Source of the DNA: CAIZGX01 sp964385405
GTDB lineage: Bacteria; Bacteroidota; Bacteroidia; Flavobacteriales_D; Sanyastnellaceae
DNA: 8,904 nucleotides
Assembly: GCA_964385405.1 (NCBI GenBank)
Contig: CAYLOT010000040.1
Location: 1-8,904 of the forward strand
Direction of reading: 5' to 3'
In this document: positions 1 through 6,905 of the stretch, one piece after another
How the letters are laid out: every line of letters begins with the position of its first letter
Numbering within the stretch: position 1 is the first letter of the stretch
The notes under the pieces: generated by a model
The model's input: the letters and a program-made list of their open reading frames with translations, nothing else
What the model was told of the DNA's origin: nothing
The model's database searches: none
Made by a program: the position numbers and the translations under genes

Positions 1-2
1 CG

Positions 3-665
3 AACTGCGGACCATGTGCTGCGCTTTGTGCAGACGGAATTCTTAATGGAACTGAAACTCAAGTTGACTGCGGTGGAGCTTATTGTGAAGCTTGTCCAAC
101 GTGTACTGACGGATTAATGAACGGTACTGAAATCGGTGTTGACTGTGGCGGAACTAACTGTCCCCCATGTTCTACAGACGGCAACTGTACCAACGGAATC
201 ATCGACGGCGGCGCGCAAGGTGAATTCTGGACAGACTGCGGCGGAGTTGACTGTGTGGCTTGTGACACAATCATTACCTTCACAGCGAACGGCGTTAATC
301 ACGTTGGGGTAGCTTCTTCATGCACATTCTCATTTGCAGGTGGAACAGTTACCATCACGGGGTCAACACTTCAAGGAGGTACGATTGCATTTACAATGGC
401 TGCTCCAATTGCAGGATGGCAGAACGGTTCAGTAATCAATATGGCTACTGCAACTAACCCAGCAAGCGTTATGGCGTTCACCAATGCAGCGGTTGCACAC
501 AGCACTGCTTTCGGTACTTCAACGGCTACGGTAAATGTTGTGAAGTTCAGATCTACGCCTGCACCAGGTGGAATTCGTTTCACTTTCTCTGGTCTGTTGA
601 AGAACTCTGCGGGTACCTCAACTGTGAACATTACAAACGGATTGGTAATGGTGCCTCTACAATAA
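3..665 (+). CDS. Partial secreted-type protein: cysteine-rich DCGG repeats plus beta-rich C-terminal domain (5' end missing)
   Basis: The reading frame is open to the left edge, so the true start lies outside; the in-frame ATG at 117 falls inside a repeat and is not the start. The visible 220 residues begin with the tail of one repeat (NCGPC), then three units built on C-x-D-G-(I/L)-x-N-G-x-E-x-x-V-D-C-G-G-x-x-C-x-x-C at about residues 9-31, 34-56 and 62-87, the last longer and diverged. Repeats of this kind are common in extracellular Bacteroidota proteins, where the cysteines probably form disulfides outside the cytoplasm. Residues 88-220 are rich in Thr, Ser, Gly, Ala and Val with alternating hydrophobic positions, as in a beta-sandwich. 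The end (IRFTFSGLL..., then VNITNGLVMVPLQ) resembles the C-terminal strands of small flavobacterial lipoprotein domains such as DUF6252; this is recall, not a search result. I see no typical type IX secretion C-terminal sorting domain. Function unknown; an adhesive or surface role is only a guess. Confidence 0.8.
   Translation, partial: NCGPCAALCADGILNGTETQVDCGGAYCEACPTCTDGLMNGTEIGVDCGGTNCPPCSTDGNCTNGIIDGGAQGEFWTDCGGVDCVACDTIITFTANGVNHVGVASSCTFSFAGGTVTITGSTLQGGTIAFTMAAPIAGWQNGSVINMATATNPASVMAFTNAAVAHSTAFGTSTATVNVVKFRSTPAPGGIRFTFSGLLKNSAGTSTVNITNGLVMVPLQ
27..263 (+). repeat. Tandem cysteine-rich DCGG protein repeats
   Basis: Three coding repeat units lie at 27-95, 102-170 and 186-263. The first two are 69 bases (23 residues) each and are separated by 6 bases coding for PT. 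The third has a 15-base lead-in and is 78 bases long. Each unit holds a DG/NG turn, a DCGG core and a closing C-x-x-C. The DNA is less conserved than the protein, which points to older duplications kept by selection on the amino acids rather than a fresh expansion. A further partial unit (NCGPC) at the left edge shows that the array continues outside the window. Confidence 0.85.
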
Positions 666-690
666 AATTAGCACTTCAATAAAGTATATA

Positions 691-714
691 AAAGCCCTTC
701 GAAAGAAGGGTTTT
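691..714 (+). terminator. Intrinsic terminator after the repeat-protein gene
   Basis: The arms at 691-700 and 705-714 can form a 10-bp stem (nine Watson-Crick pairs and one G-T pair) around a GAAA loop at 701-704. The stem is A-rich on the left and runs into a T tract on the right (711-716, then TATTT). It lies 25 bases after the stop at 665 and separates this gene from the acyl-CoA dehydrogenase gene. Confidence 0.88.
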
Positions 715-734
715 TTATTTCACCCTCTATTTCG

Positions 735-742
735 TTTCTTTG
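735..742 (+). promoter_or_regulatory. Possible -7 element for the acyl-CoA dehydrogenase gene
   Basis: TTTCTTTG matches the Bacteroidota -7 consensus TAnnTTTG at all but one specified position and lies 33 bases before the ATG. The terminator just upstream means that a promoter must exist in this 60-base gap. No TTG is seen at the usual -33 distance, so the exact placement is weak. Confidence 0.3.
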
Positions 743-775
743 CACCCAATTTAGCAATGAACTAAACATAATAAA

Positions 776-1918
776 ATGCATTTCGAATTATCAGAAGAAC
801 AATTAGCCGTGCAGGCCGCCGCGAGAGATTTCGCACAGAACGTATTAAAACCAGGTGTAATTGAACGCGATGAACACCAAAAGTTTCCAACGGAAGAAGT
901 GAAGCAATTGGCGGAACTTGGCTTCATGGGTATGATGGTAGATACTAAATACGGTGGAAGCGGAATGGATACGATGTCTTATGCGATTGCAATGGAAGAA
1001 ATTTCTAAAATCGATGCATCAACTTCTGTTTGCATGAGCGTGAATAATTCATTGGTTTGTTACGGACTTCAAGAGTACGGGACTGAAGAACAAAAAGAAA
1101 AGTTCTTAAAGCCTTTAGCGAGCGGAGAGAAGATTGGAGCTTTCTGCTTGTCTGAACCAGAGGCTGGTTCAGATGCAACATCTCAAAGAACCACGGCGGT
1201 AGATATGGGCGATTATTATTTGTTGAATGGAACAAAGAATTGGATCACCAATGGCGGAACCGCTTCAATATATTTGGTCATAGCTCAGACCGATCCTGAA
1301 AAAGGACACAAAGGAATTAACGCACTTATCGTAGAGCGCGGAATGGAAGGTTTCATCGTTGGAGCGAAAGAAAACAAAATGGGTATCCGCGCCAGCGATA
1401 CACATACCTTGTTGTTCAACGACGTGAAGGTTCCAAAGGCTAACCGCATTGGAGAAGACGGATTTGGGTTCAAGTTCGCAATGAAGACGTTGAGCGGTGG
1501 ACGTATTGGTATTGCTGCTCAAGCTTTAGGTATTGCTGCAGGAGCTTACGAATTGGCTTTGGCTTATTCGAAAGAGCGAAAGGCATTCGGAAAAGAAATT
1601 TCACAACATCAGGCTATTGCCTTCAAATTGGCCGATATGGCTACTGAGATCGAAGCTGCACGTTTGTTAGTATACAAAGCAGCTTGGATGAAAGACCAAG
1701 GTTTGAACTACGACGAAGCAAGCGCCATGGCGAAATTGTATGCATCTACTGTTGCCATGAAGCATACAGTTGAAGCTGTGCAGATTCACGGCGGATACGG
1801 ATTCGTGAAAGAGTATCACGTTGAACGATTGATGCGCGATGCTAAGATTACTCAGATATATGAAGGTACTAGCGAAGTGCAGAAGATTGTCATTTCAAGA
1901 AGCGCACTTTCGAAGTAA
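776..1918 (+). CDS. Short-chain (butyryl-CoA type) acyl-CoA dehydrogenase
   Basis: A complete 380-residue FAD enzyme of the acyl-CoA dehydrogenase family, the usual length. Such enzymes oxidise acyl-CoA to trans-2-enoyl-CoA in the first step of beta-oxidation or branched-chain amino-acid breakdown and pass electrons to electron-transfer flavoprotein; it should be cytosolic. Both family signatures are present: CLSEPEAGSDATS at residues 124-136 and QIHGGYGF...MRD at 336-355. The catalytic base is E363 in IYEGTSEVQ, the position used by short- and medium-chain enzymes. Stretches such as YAIAMEEISK, STSVCMSVNNSL and GEKIGAFCLSEP closely follow short-chain (ACADS/butyryl-CoA) members, so a C4-type substrate is likely but not proven. 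The ATG at 776 is chosen because an in-frame stop lies at 758-760 and MHFELSEEQ is the usual family N-terminus. No Shine-Dalgarno sequence is visible; the leader is A-rich. Terminators on both sides suggest a single-gene transcription unit. No etfAB is nearby in the window. Confidence 0.95.
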   Translation: MHFELSEEQLAVQAAARDFAQNVLKPGVIERDEHQKFPTEEVKQLAELGFMGMMVDTKYGGSGMDTMSYAIAMEEISKIDASTSVCMSVNNSLVCYGLQEYGTEEQKEKFLKPLASGEKIGAFCLSEPEAGSDATSQRTTAVDMGDYYLLNGTKNWITNGGTASIYLVIAQTDPEKGHKGINALIVERGMEGFIVGAKENKMGIRASDTHTLLFNDVKVPKANRIGEDGFGFKFAMKTLSGGRIGIAAQALGIAAGAYELALAYSKERKAFGKEISQHQAIAFKLADMATEIEAARLLVYKAAWMKDQGLNYDEASAMAKLYASTVAMKHTVEAVQIHGGYGFVKEYHVERLMRDAKITQIYEGTSEVQKIVISRSALSK

Positions 1919-1939
1919 TCACTTTCGAAATTCATTAAC

Positions 1940-1965
1940 AAAGGGCTGTTGTAAGACAGCCCTTT
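1940..1965 (+). terminator. Intrinsic terminator after the acyl-CoA dehydrogenase gene
   Basis: AAAGGGCTGT (1940-1949) pairs perfectly with ACAGCCCTTT (1956-1965) around the loop TGTAAG, and the T tract runs through 1967. It starts 22 bases after the stop codon, so the gene downstream needs its own promoter. Confidence 0.9.
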
Positions 1966-1968
1966 TTG

Positions 1969-2001
1969 TTGGAATTCTTTTACATTCAAAATCTATTTTC
2001 G
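1969..2001 (+). promoter_or_regulatory. Candidate promoter for the three-gene operon
   Basis: TTG at 1969-1971 and TATTTTCG at 1994-2001 fit the Bacteroidota TTG / TAnnTTTG pattern with a 22-base spacer and one mismatch in the -7 box. Transcription would begin near 2007-2009, giving an almost leaderless mRNA for the ATG at 2011. The position right after a terminator supports it, but the motif is short and the start site is inferred. Confidence 0.4.
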
Positions 2002-2010
2002 TAAGGAAGC

Positions 2011-3900
2011 ATGAACCCACTGAAACATACCTTACGATTTGTTATGGCCCTTTTCCTTGCTGCTGTGGGAATAGGTGGCGTGTACTATTTTTTAAATCGA
2101 AGTCACGCCGAATGGACAAGTCCGTTATCTTCCATTCCCTCGAGTGCAACAGGCGTTATAGAGGTGAAGAATCCTGCAGGTTTCGCAGACGCCGCAGATT
2201 GGTCAGTTGAATTTTCATTGAATGAAGGAATAAGTCGAATGCTTCAAGAAATTGCTGCCGATGCTCAAGGATTGAAATTCGAAAGTCAGTCAGTTTGGAT
2301 CGTAGAAAACGGAGTAGATGATTTGATTGTTCTTCCCGTTGGTTACGGTGAAGAAGGTTCAGCTGTTGCTTCCAAATGGCATGCGAAATTCCCTGAATTA
2401 AAATTTCTTTTCCAAGAACCCTTTGCTGTATACGGAAGTGGAAACGTTTCCCTTCCTGAAGAAGGAAATCAGCTCGGCGATTCTCAATCGTTCATGTGTG
2501 TGAAAGGAACTACTTCTTTTGATTCGAATTGCCATTATTATTTCAAAGTAGATCAGGATTGGACAGCCTTAGACGACATGCGTGGAAGTGAATCTTCGAT
2601 GATTGCCGGATTTCAATGTAAACCGCTAAACATTCCAGCAAATCAATCGAGCTTCACCTTCCAGAAAGTATTTACGAATGGAAGAACACACACGAGTTAT
2701 TGGTTTAGGGCCGTTCACGCAGGTAGTCCATTAGCGTTGCTGACTTATCTTGATTCTCTTCGTCCGCAAGACGCACGCAATGCGTTCTTAAGTGTTCGCA
2801 TGGAACAAGAGGCAAAGAAGAATGCTTCGTTGCTAGAGTGGCTGAACAACAATGCCACAGGTGAATTGGCTATGGCTAATTTCGGAAGTGATACACCTGG
2901 CGAAAGCGGAATGATATACGCCTTGGGGTTGAAATCAGACAGTGTGAATGTTGAATTCTTGTTTTCTGATTCATTGGCTTTGGATCCGATTCGTGAAGCA
3001 AACGCAGCGGAGCTCTTCGCAATGGATAAAATTTATCCGAGTGCGGAGAATTACTTCGGGGTGCGCTCTAAGAATTTTTTCATATTTGCGAATTCGAGAG
3101 AATTGTTGTTGGCTCATCAACAATATCTCGCACTTACAGGGGCTATTGGTGAGAAAATGCCAACTTTGCCGACTGGTGGAATGGTCACTGGAGTAGATAC
3201 ACAATATTCTAGTGTGATCTCACCGAAGTTCAATAGTCGCTGGCGAATTTGGCATTACACGCCTGTTGAGATGCGAACTCAGGTGCGTTTGGTTGGTAAG
3301 GGTGCGGTTGAGATTCAAACACAAGTTCAAGTAACAGAGGACACTGTTGCAATTCCGCCGCCGCCAACTCCTGCGCCAGTCGTAGAGTCTGGAAAAACGA
3401 AATCGGTTACGAATCACATCACAGGCAAGACGGAACAAGTCAAATATTCCGGTTCGAAAATCGAGTGGATTGCGAATGGAAAAACTACATGGACGGTAAC
3501 GCTGTCGGCTGAAATTAGAGGAGTAGAGCAGATCGACGCGTTTAAAAATGGAAAGAAGCAGTTATTGATTTTAACGAACAGCCGATTGGAAATGCTTGAC
3601 ATCAATGGAAAAAATGTGGTGGGGTATCCTGTCGTTCTCTCTTCTAAGCCCTGCACGAATTTGTGCGTAGCTGATTATTCCAACGCTAGAGATTACCGCA
3701 TCTTCTTTGGCTGTTCCAACGGTTCCGTTTACAATTACATGTCGAATGGAAAGCCAACAGCGGGTTGGAATGTAGCAAGCATGAAAGGAGATCTTCCTTC
3801 TTCCATTGAGTATAAAAAAGTGAATGGGCAAGATGAAATTCACGTGAAGCGAGCAAGCGGAAAAACTACAATTTTAAAACGTAACGGCGCGGTGAAATGA
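2011..3900 (+). CDS. Membrane-anchored protein of unknown function, DUF3352-like body with propeller-like C-terminal repeats
   Basis: A 629-residue protein that I cannot assign to a known function. A short basic start (K5, H6, R9) is followed by one hydrophobic segment at about residues 8-28 with no lipobox, which predicts an uncleaved N-terminal anchor and a large domain outside the cytoplasmic membrane. Residues about 40-440 form a soluble body whose opening (SATGVIEVKNPAGF, then a W and a long helix-like stretch) recalls DUF3352-type proteins. A proline linker (PPPPTPAP, 449-456) leads to a C-terminal domain with repeated beta-hairpins: around 515-540 (LLILTNSRLEMLDINGK, then GYP) and 563-586 (RIFFGCSNGSVYNYMSNGK, then GW), with a partial third at about 597-629. 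This resembles quinoprotein or FG-GAP-like propeller blades, but too few are present for a full propeller. It opens the operon and overlaps the next gene. I recall similar architecture in other Bacteroidota; confidence is high for a real gene and low for function. Confidence 0.85.
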   Translation: MNPLKHTLRFVMALFLAAVGIGGVYYFLNRSHAEWTSPLSSIPSSATGVIEVKNPAGFADAADWSVEFSLNEGISRMLQEIAADAQGLKFESQSVWIVENGVDDLIVLPVGYGEEGSAVASKWHAKFPELKFLFQEPFAVYGSGNVSLPEEGNQLGDSQSFMCVKGTTSFDSNCHYYFKVDQDWTALDDMRGSESSMIAGFQCKPLNIPANQSSFTFQKVFTNGRTHTSYWFRAVHAGSPLALLTYLDSLRPQDARNAFLSVRMEQEAKKNASLLEWLNNNATGELAMANFGSDTPGESGMIYALGLKSDSVNVEFLFSDSLALDPIREANAAELFAMDKIYPSAENYFGVRSKNFFIFANSRELLLAHQQYLALTGAIGEKMPTLPTGGMVTGVDTQYSSVISPKFNSRWRIWHYTPVEMRTQVRLVGKGAVEIQTQVQVTEDTVAIPPPPTPAPVVESGKTKSVTNHITGKTEQVKYSGSKIEWIANGKTTWTVTLSAEIRGVEQIDAFKNGKKQLLILTNSRLEMLDINGKNVVGYPVVLSSKPCTNLCVADYSNARDYRIFFGCSNGSVYNYMSNGKPTAGWNVASMKGDLPSSIEYKKVNGQDEIHVKRASGKTTILKRNGAVK

Positions 3901-4928
3901 TGAAAGCAATTTATTTAACGAAATTCGGAAAAGCGCACGAAGCTTTTGAGATTAGAGAAGTGGCAGATCCTATTTTAGGCGAAGGAGAGGTGCGCGTGAA
4001 GGTGGAAGTGTCAGGATTGAATTTCGCGGATGTGTTGGGAAGGAAGGGTTTGTATCCCGTCCTGCCTGCGCCTCCTGTGGTTATGGGTTACGATGTAGTA
4101 GGAGTGGTGGAAGCGGTTGGAGAAGGAGTGTCTTCGGGTTGGATAGGAAAACGTGTTGCTTGCTTAACGCGCTTCGGTGGTTATGCTGAAAAGGTATGCA
4201 CTGCTGTCACAGGCGTTGTAGAACTTCCAGATTCTATTCCCTCCAATGAAGCCTGCGCATTGGCAACGCAGTATGTGACGGCTTTGTACATGTGCGATTT
4301 TCTTCAACAAACAAAATCGGGAGAACGCGTGCTTATACATGCAGCTGCGGGTGGAGTGGGAACAGCGTTGATTCAGTTGTTGAAGGAAAGAGGATGTGAA
4401 ATTTTCGCAACAGTTGGAAGTGATGAAAAGGTGAATGCTCTTGCGAAGCAAGGCATCACGGCAGTGAATTACAACACGCATGATTACGAAGTTGAACTTC
4501 GAAAGCATTTAGGAAAATCCAATCTTGATGTGACTTTCAACAGTATAGGAGGTAAGACGTTCAAGCAAGATATGCGCTTGTTGGGTGCGGGTGGAAGATT
4601 GATGTTGTTCGGATTTTCAGATCGCACAAGCAAATGGGGAGGTAAGTTAGCTACGTTGAAATTGGTGTTCGACATGGGAAGACTTATTCCATTGCTTCTA
4701 TTGGGAAAAAGTCAATCTGTATTAGGAGTGAATATGCTTCGAGTGGCCGATGAACATCCGCAAATCATTGGAAAGCTCCTGAATCAATTGGTTCAGATGC
4801 ATTCGGAAGGAAAGATTAAACCTCTTATTGGTGGTGAATTTTCTTATGCCGAAATCGCAAAAGCACATCAATATTTAGAAAGCCGAAAAAGCTTAGGAAA
4901 AATAATTTTAAAGTGGGGACCCCCCTAA
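3897..4928 (+). CDS. Zinc-independent MDR oxidoreductase, VAT-1 / NADPH:quinone reductase type
   Basis: A 343-residue medium-chain dehydrogenase/reductase. The N-terminal GroES-like domain (about 1-125) has LGEGEVRVKVEVSGLNFADVLGRKG, the usual quinone-oxidoreductase pattern, and lacks the zinc ligands of alcohol dehydrogenases. The Rossmann domain carries AAAGGVG at residues 149-155, the dinucleotide loop typical of NADPH-using members. The sequence after it, including FNSIGGKTFKQDMRLLGAGGRLMLFGFSD and a long basic-hydrophobic insert near 255-285, fits the VAT-1-like branch. It should be a soluble or membrane-associated NADPH-dependent enone or quinone reductase; the substrate cannot be told. 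The start is either ATG 3897, overlapping the upstream stop as ATGA, or the next ATG at 3900; both give the same protein bar one Met. The overlap suggests translational coupling to the 629-residue gene. The extreme 3' end has a run of six C after GGGGA. Confidence 0.9.
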   Translation: MMKAIYLTKFGKAHEAFEIREVADPILGEGEVRVKVEVSGLNFADVLGRKGLYPVLPAPPVVMGYDVVGVVEAVGEGVSSGWIGKRVACLTRFGGYAEKVCTAVTGVVELPDSIPSNEACALATQYVTALYMCDFLQQTKSGERVLIHAAAGGVGTALIQLLKERGCEIFATVGSDEKVNALAKQGITAVNYNTHDYEVELRKHLGKSNLDVTFNSIGGKTFKQDMRLLGAGGRLMLFGFSDRTSKWGGKLATLKLVFDMGRLIPLLLLGKSQSVLGVNMLRVADEHPQIIGKLLNQLVQMHSEGKIKPLIGGEFSYAEIAKAHQYLESRKSLGKIILKWGPP

Positions 4929-4967
4929 GACTCATTTTCTTATACATTCGCCAAGAATAATTTTTAT

Positions 4968-6905
4968 ATGTCAACGCAACACAAACTTTCCACCGCTGGA
5001 TTACTTGTTACATTAGGTATAATATACGGCGACATTGGAACCTCTCCGCTTTATGTAATGAAGTCAATCGTTGGTGATAAGCCAATATCTGAAATGCTTA
5101 TCTATGGGGGTATTTCATGTGTATTTTGGACATTGACTATTCAAACAACAATCAAGTACATTTGGATGACGCTTCGTGCCGACAACAAGGGTGAAGGTGG
5201 AATATTCTCGTTGTATAGCTTGGTGAAGAGGCGAGGGAAGTGGTTGTTCTGGCCGGCTATGATTGGAGCAGCGACCTTGTTGTGCGACGGTATTATTACT
5301 CCACCAATTTCTGTGGCATCTGCCGTTGAAGGATTGAAAGTGTTTGATGAAGGAATACCAGTAATGCCAATAGTATTGGCAATTCTTACGGGTTTGTTTA
5401 TGATTCAACGATATGGTACCAAACTCGTTGGTGTGGCCTTTGGACCAATCATGCTTATATGGTTTTCAATGCTGGCGGTCTTGGGTTTATATAACGCTCT
5501 GCAGCATCCGGAATTGTTTAACGCTCTGAATCCGAAATATGCTTACGATTTGTTGGCGAATTATCCAAAGGGATTTTGGTTGCTAGGGGCGGTGTTCCTT
5601 TGTACTACAGGGGCAGAAGCATTGTACAGTGATCTTGGACATTGCGGCCGAGCGAACATTCGGGTGACTTGGATTTTTGTGAAGACGGCATTAATTCTAA
5701 ATTATATGGGTCAGGGAGCTTGGCTCATGCAGCACGAAAAGTTAGATGGGAAAAATCCGTTTTTTGAAATCATGCCAGAGTGGTTCTTATTACCAGGCGT
5801 TGTCGTTGCGACAGTAGCGGCGGTCATCGCAAGTCAGGCGTTGATCTCAGGTTCATTCACGCTTATTGGTGAGGCAATTAACTTGAACTTCTGGCCACGT
5901 GTGGCAATAAAATTTCCAACAGAAACGAAAGGTCAACTTTATATACCTAGTGTGAACTGGTTACTTTGGGCTGGATGTATTGGTGTAATGCTTTACTTCA
6001 AAGAGTCTGCACACATGGAAGCTGCATACGGATTGTTCATTACGGTGGCCATGCTCATGACTACGTTGTTATTGTCTTATTACTTGATTTACCATCGTCA
6101 TTGGCCCTTCATTTTGGTAGCTGGAGTAGCTTCGTTGTTCTTTGCCGTTGAAGCATCATTCTTCATTGCGAATTCAGTTAAACTGAAGGAGGCGTGGATG
6201 ATGCTAATTGTGTACGCTGGAATTTTAATGGTCATGTATGTGACCATTCGATACAGGAAATTCAGCAATGAACGTGTAGGATTCATTTCGCTTGATCCGC
6301 ATATTGATACATTAAGAAAACTTTCGGTAGACGCAACTGTTCCAAAATATGCGACACACTTAGTATACATGACGAAGGCGAGCTTTACTGATCAGGTAGA
6401 AAAACTGGTAATAGATTCTATTCTTGAAGGTACGCCCAAGCGGGCAGATGTTTATTGGTTTTTGCACGTAGATCGAACCAACGAGCCTTATACCATGGAG
6501 TACGAAGCGCAGGAGTTGGTAGACGATTTAGTGATTAAAGTGAATATTAAATTGGGCTTCCGCGTTCAAGCGAAAGTGCACAATTACTTCTGTTTCATAC
6601 TTCAAGATCTTGCCAAGAAGAATTATTTCAACCGTATTCAAAAGCCCGAGCCTTACGGAGCTTACAACAACAGTATCGATGTGAGATTCGTTGTGCTGCA
6701 GAAATACTTGAGTGTAGAGAATGAATTGGGTGTGAACGAGAATTTCATTTTTGAAGCACATCAATTCCTGAAGAGCATTTCGCTTACAGATATTGACGCA
6801 TGGGGATTAGAAGAGAACAGAACTTCTGTTGAAAAAGTCTCAATGGTTGTGAAAGGAGGCGAGCGCTGTCACCTGAACATGCGTGTTCACAATAGGCAAG
6901 CGTAA
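4968..6905 (+). CDS. kup: Kup-family low-affinity potassium uptake transporter
   Basis: A complete 645-residue KUP/HAK/KT permease; E. coli Kup is 622. These proteins bring K+ into the cell by proton symport across the cytoplasmic membrane. Family landmarks in order: GDIGTSPLY at residues 21-29 in the first membrane segment, ADNKGEGG at 71-78, CDGIITPPIS with D107, TGAEALYSDLGH with E217 and D222, the ASQALISGSFTL segment near 288-299, and GQLYIPSVNW after it. About twelve hydrophobic segments end near residue 430. A soluble C-terminal domain of about 215 residues follows, as expected. The usual R-Q of the LTRQA motif reads G301-E302 here. The gene is 39 bases after the MDR gene with no terminator between, so it is probably the last gene of the operon. 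No c-di-AMP riboswitch can fit in the gap. Its stop codon directly abuts the stop of the opposing gene. Confidence 0.95.
   Translation: MSTQHKLSTAGLLVTLGIIYGDIGTSPLYVMKSIVGDKPISEMLIYGGISCVFWTLTIQTTIKYIWMTLRADNKGEGGIFSLYSLVKRRGKWLFWPAMIGAATLLCDGIITPPISVASAVEGLKVFDEGIPVMPIVLAILTGLFMIQRYGTKLVGVAFGPIMLIWFSMLAVLGLYNALQHPELFNALNPKYAYDLLANYPKGFWLLGAVFLCTTGAEALYSDLGHCGRANIRVTWIFVKTALILNYMGQGAWLMQHEKLDGKNPFFEIMPEWFLLPGVVVATVAAVIASQALISGSFTLIGEAINLNFWPRVAIKFPTETKGQLYIPSVNWLLWAGCIGVMLYFKESAHMEAAYGLFITVAMLMTTLLLSYYLIYHRHWPFILVAGVASLFFAVEASFFIANSVKLKEAWMMLIVYAGILMVMYVTIRYRKFSNERVGFISLDPHIDTLRKLSVDATVPKYATHLVYMTKASFTDQVEKLVIDSILEGTPKRADVYWFLHVDRTNEPYTMEYEAQELVDDLVIKVNIKLGFRVQAKVHNYFCFILQDLAKKNYFNRIQKPEPYGAYNNSIDVRFVVLQKYLSVENELGVNENFIFEAHQFLKSISLTDIDAWGLEENRTSVEKVSMVVKGGERCHLNMRVHNRQA

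Noticed and set aside
117..665. A complete 182-residue gene starting at ATG 117
   Set aside because: The same frame is open to the left edge and encodes another full cysteine repeat upstream, so the ATG is internal and the gene is a 3' fragment.
4914..4926. GGGGACCCCCC as a transcription terminator before kup
   Set aside because: There is no loop of workable size and no T tract directly after it; kup is better read as part of the same operon.
4929..4967. c-di-AMP (ydaO) or other riboswitch in front of kup
   Set aside because: The gap between the MDR gene and kup is only 39 bases with no structured element, far too short for that riboswitch.
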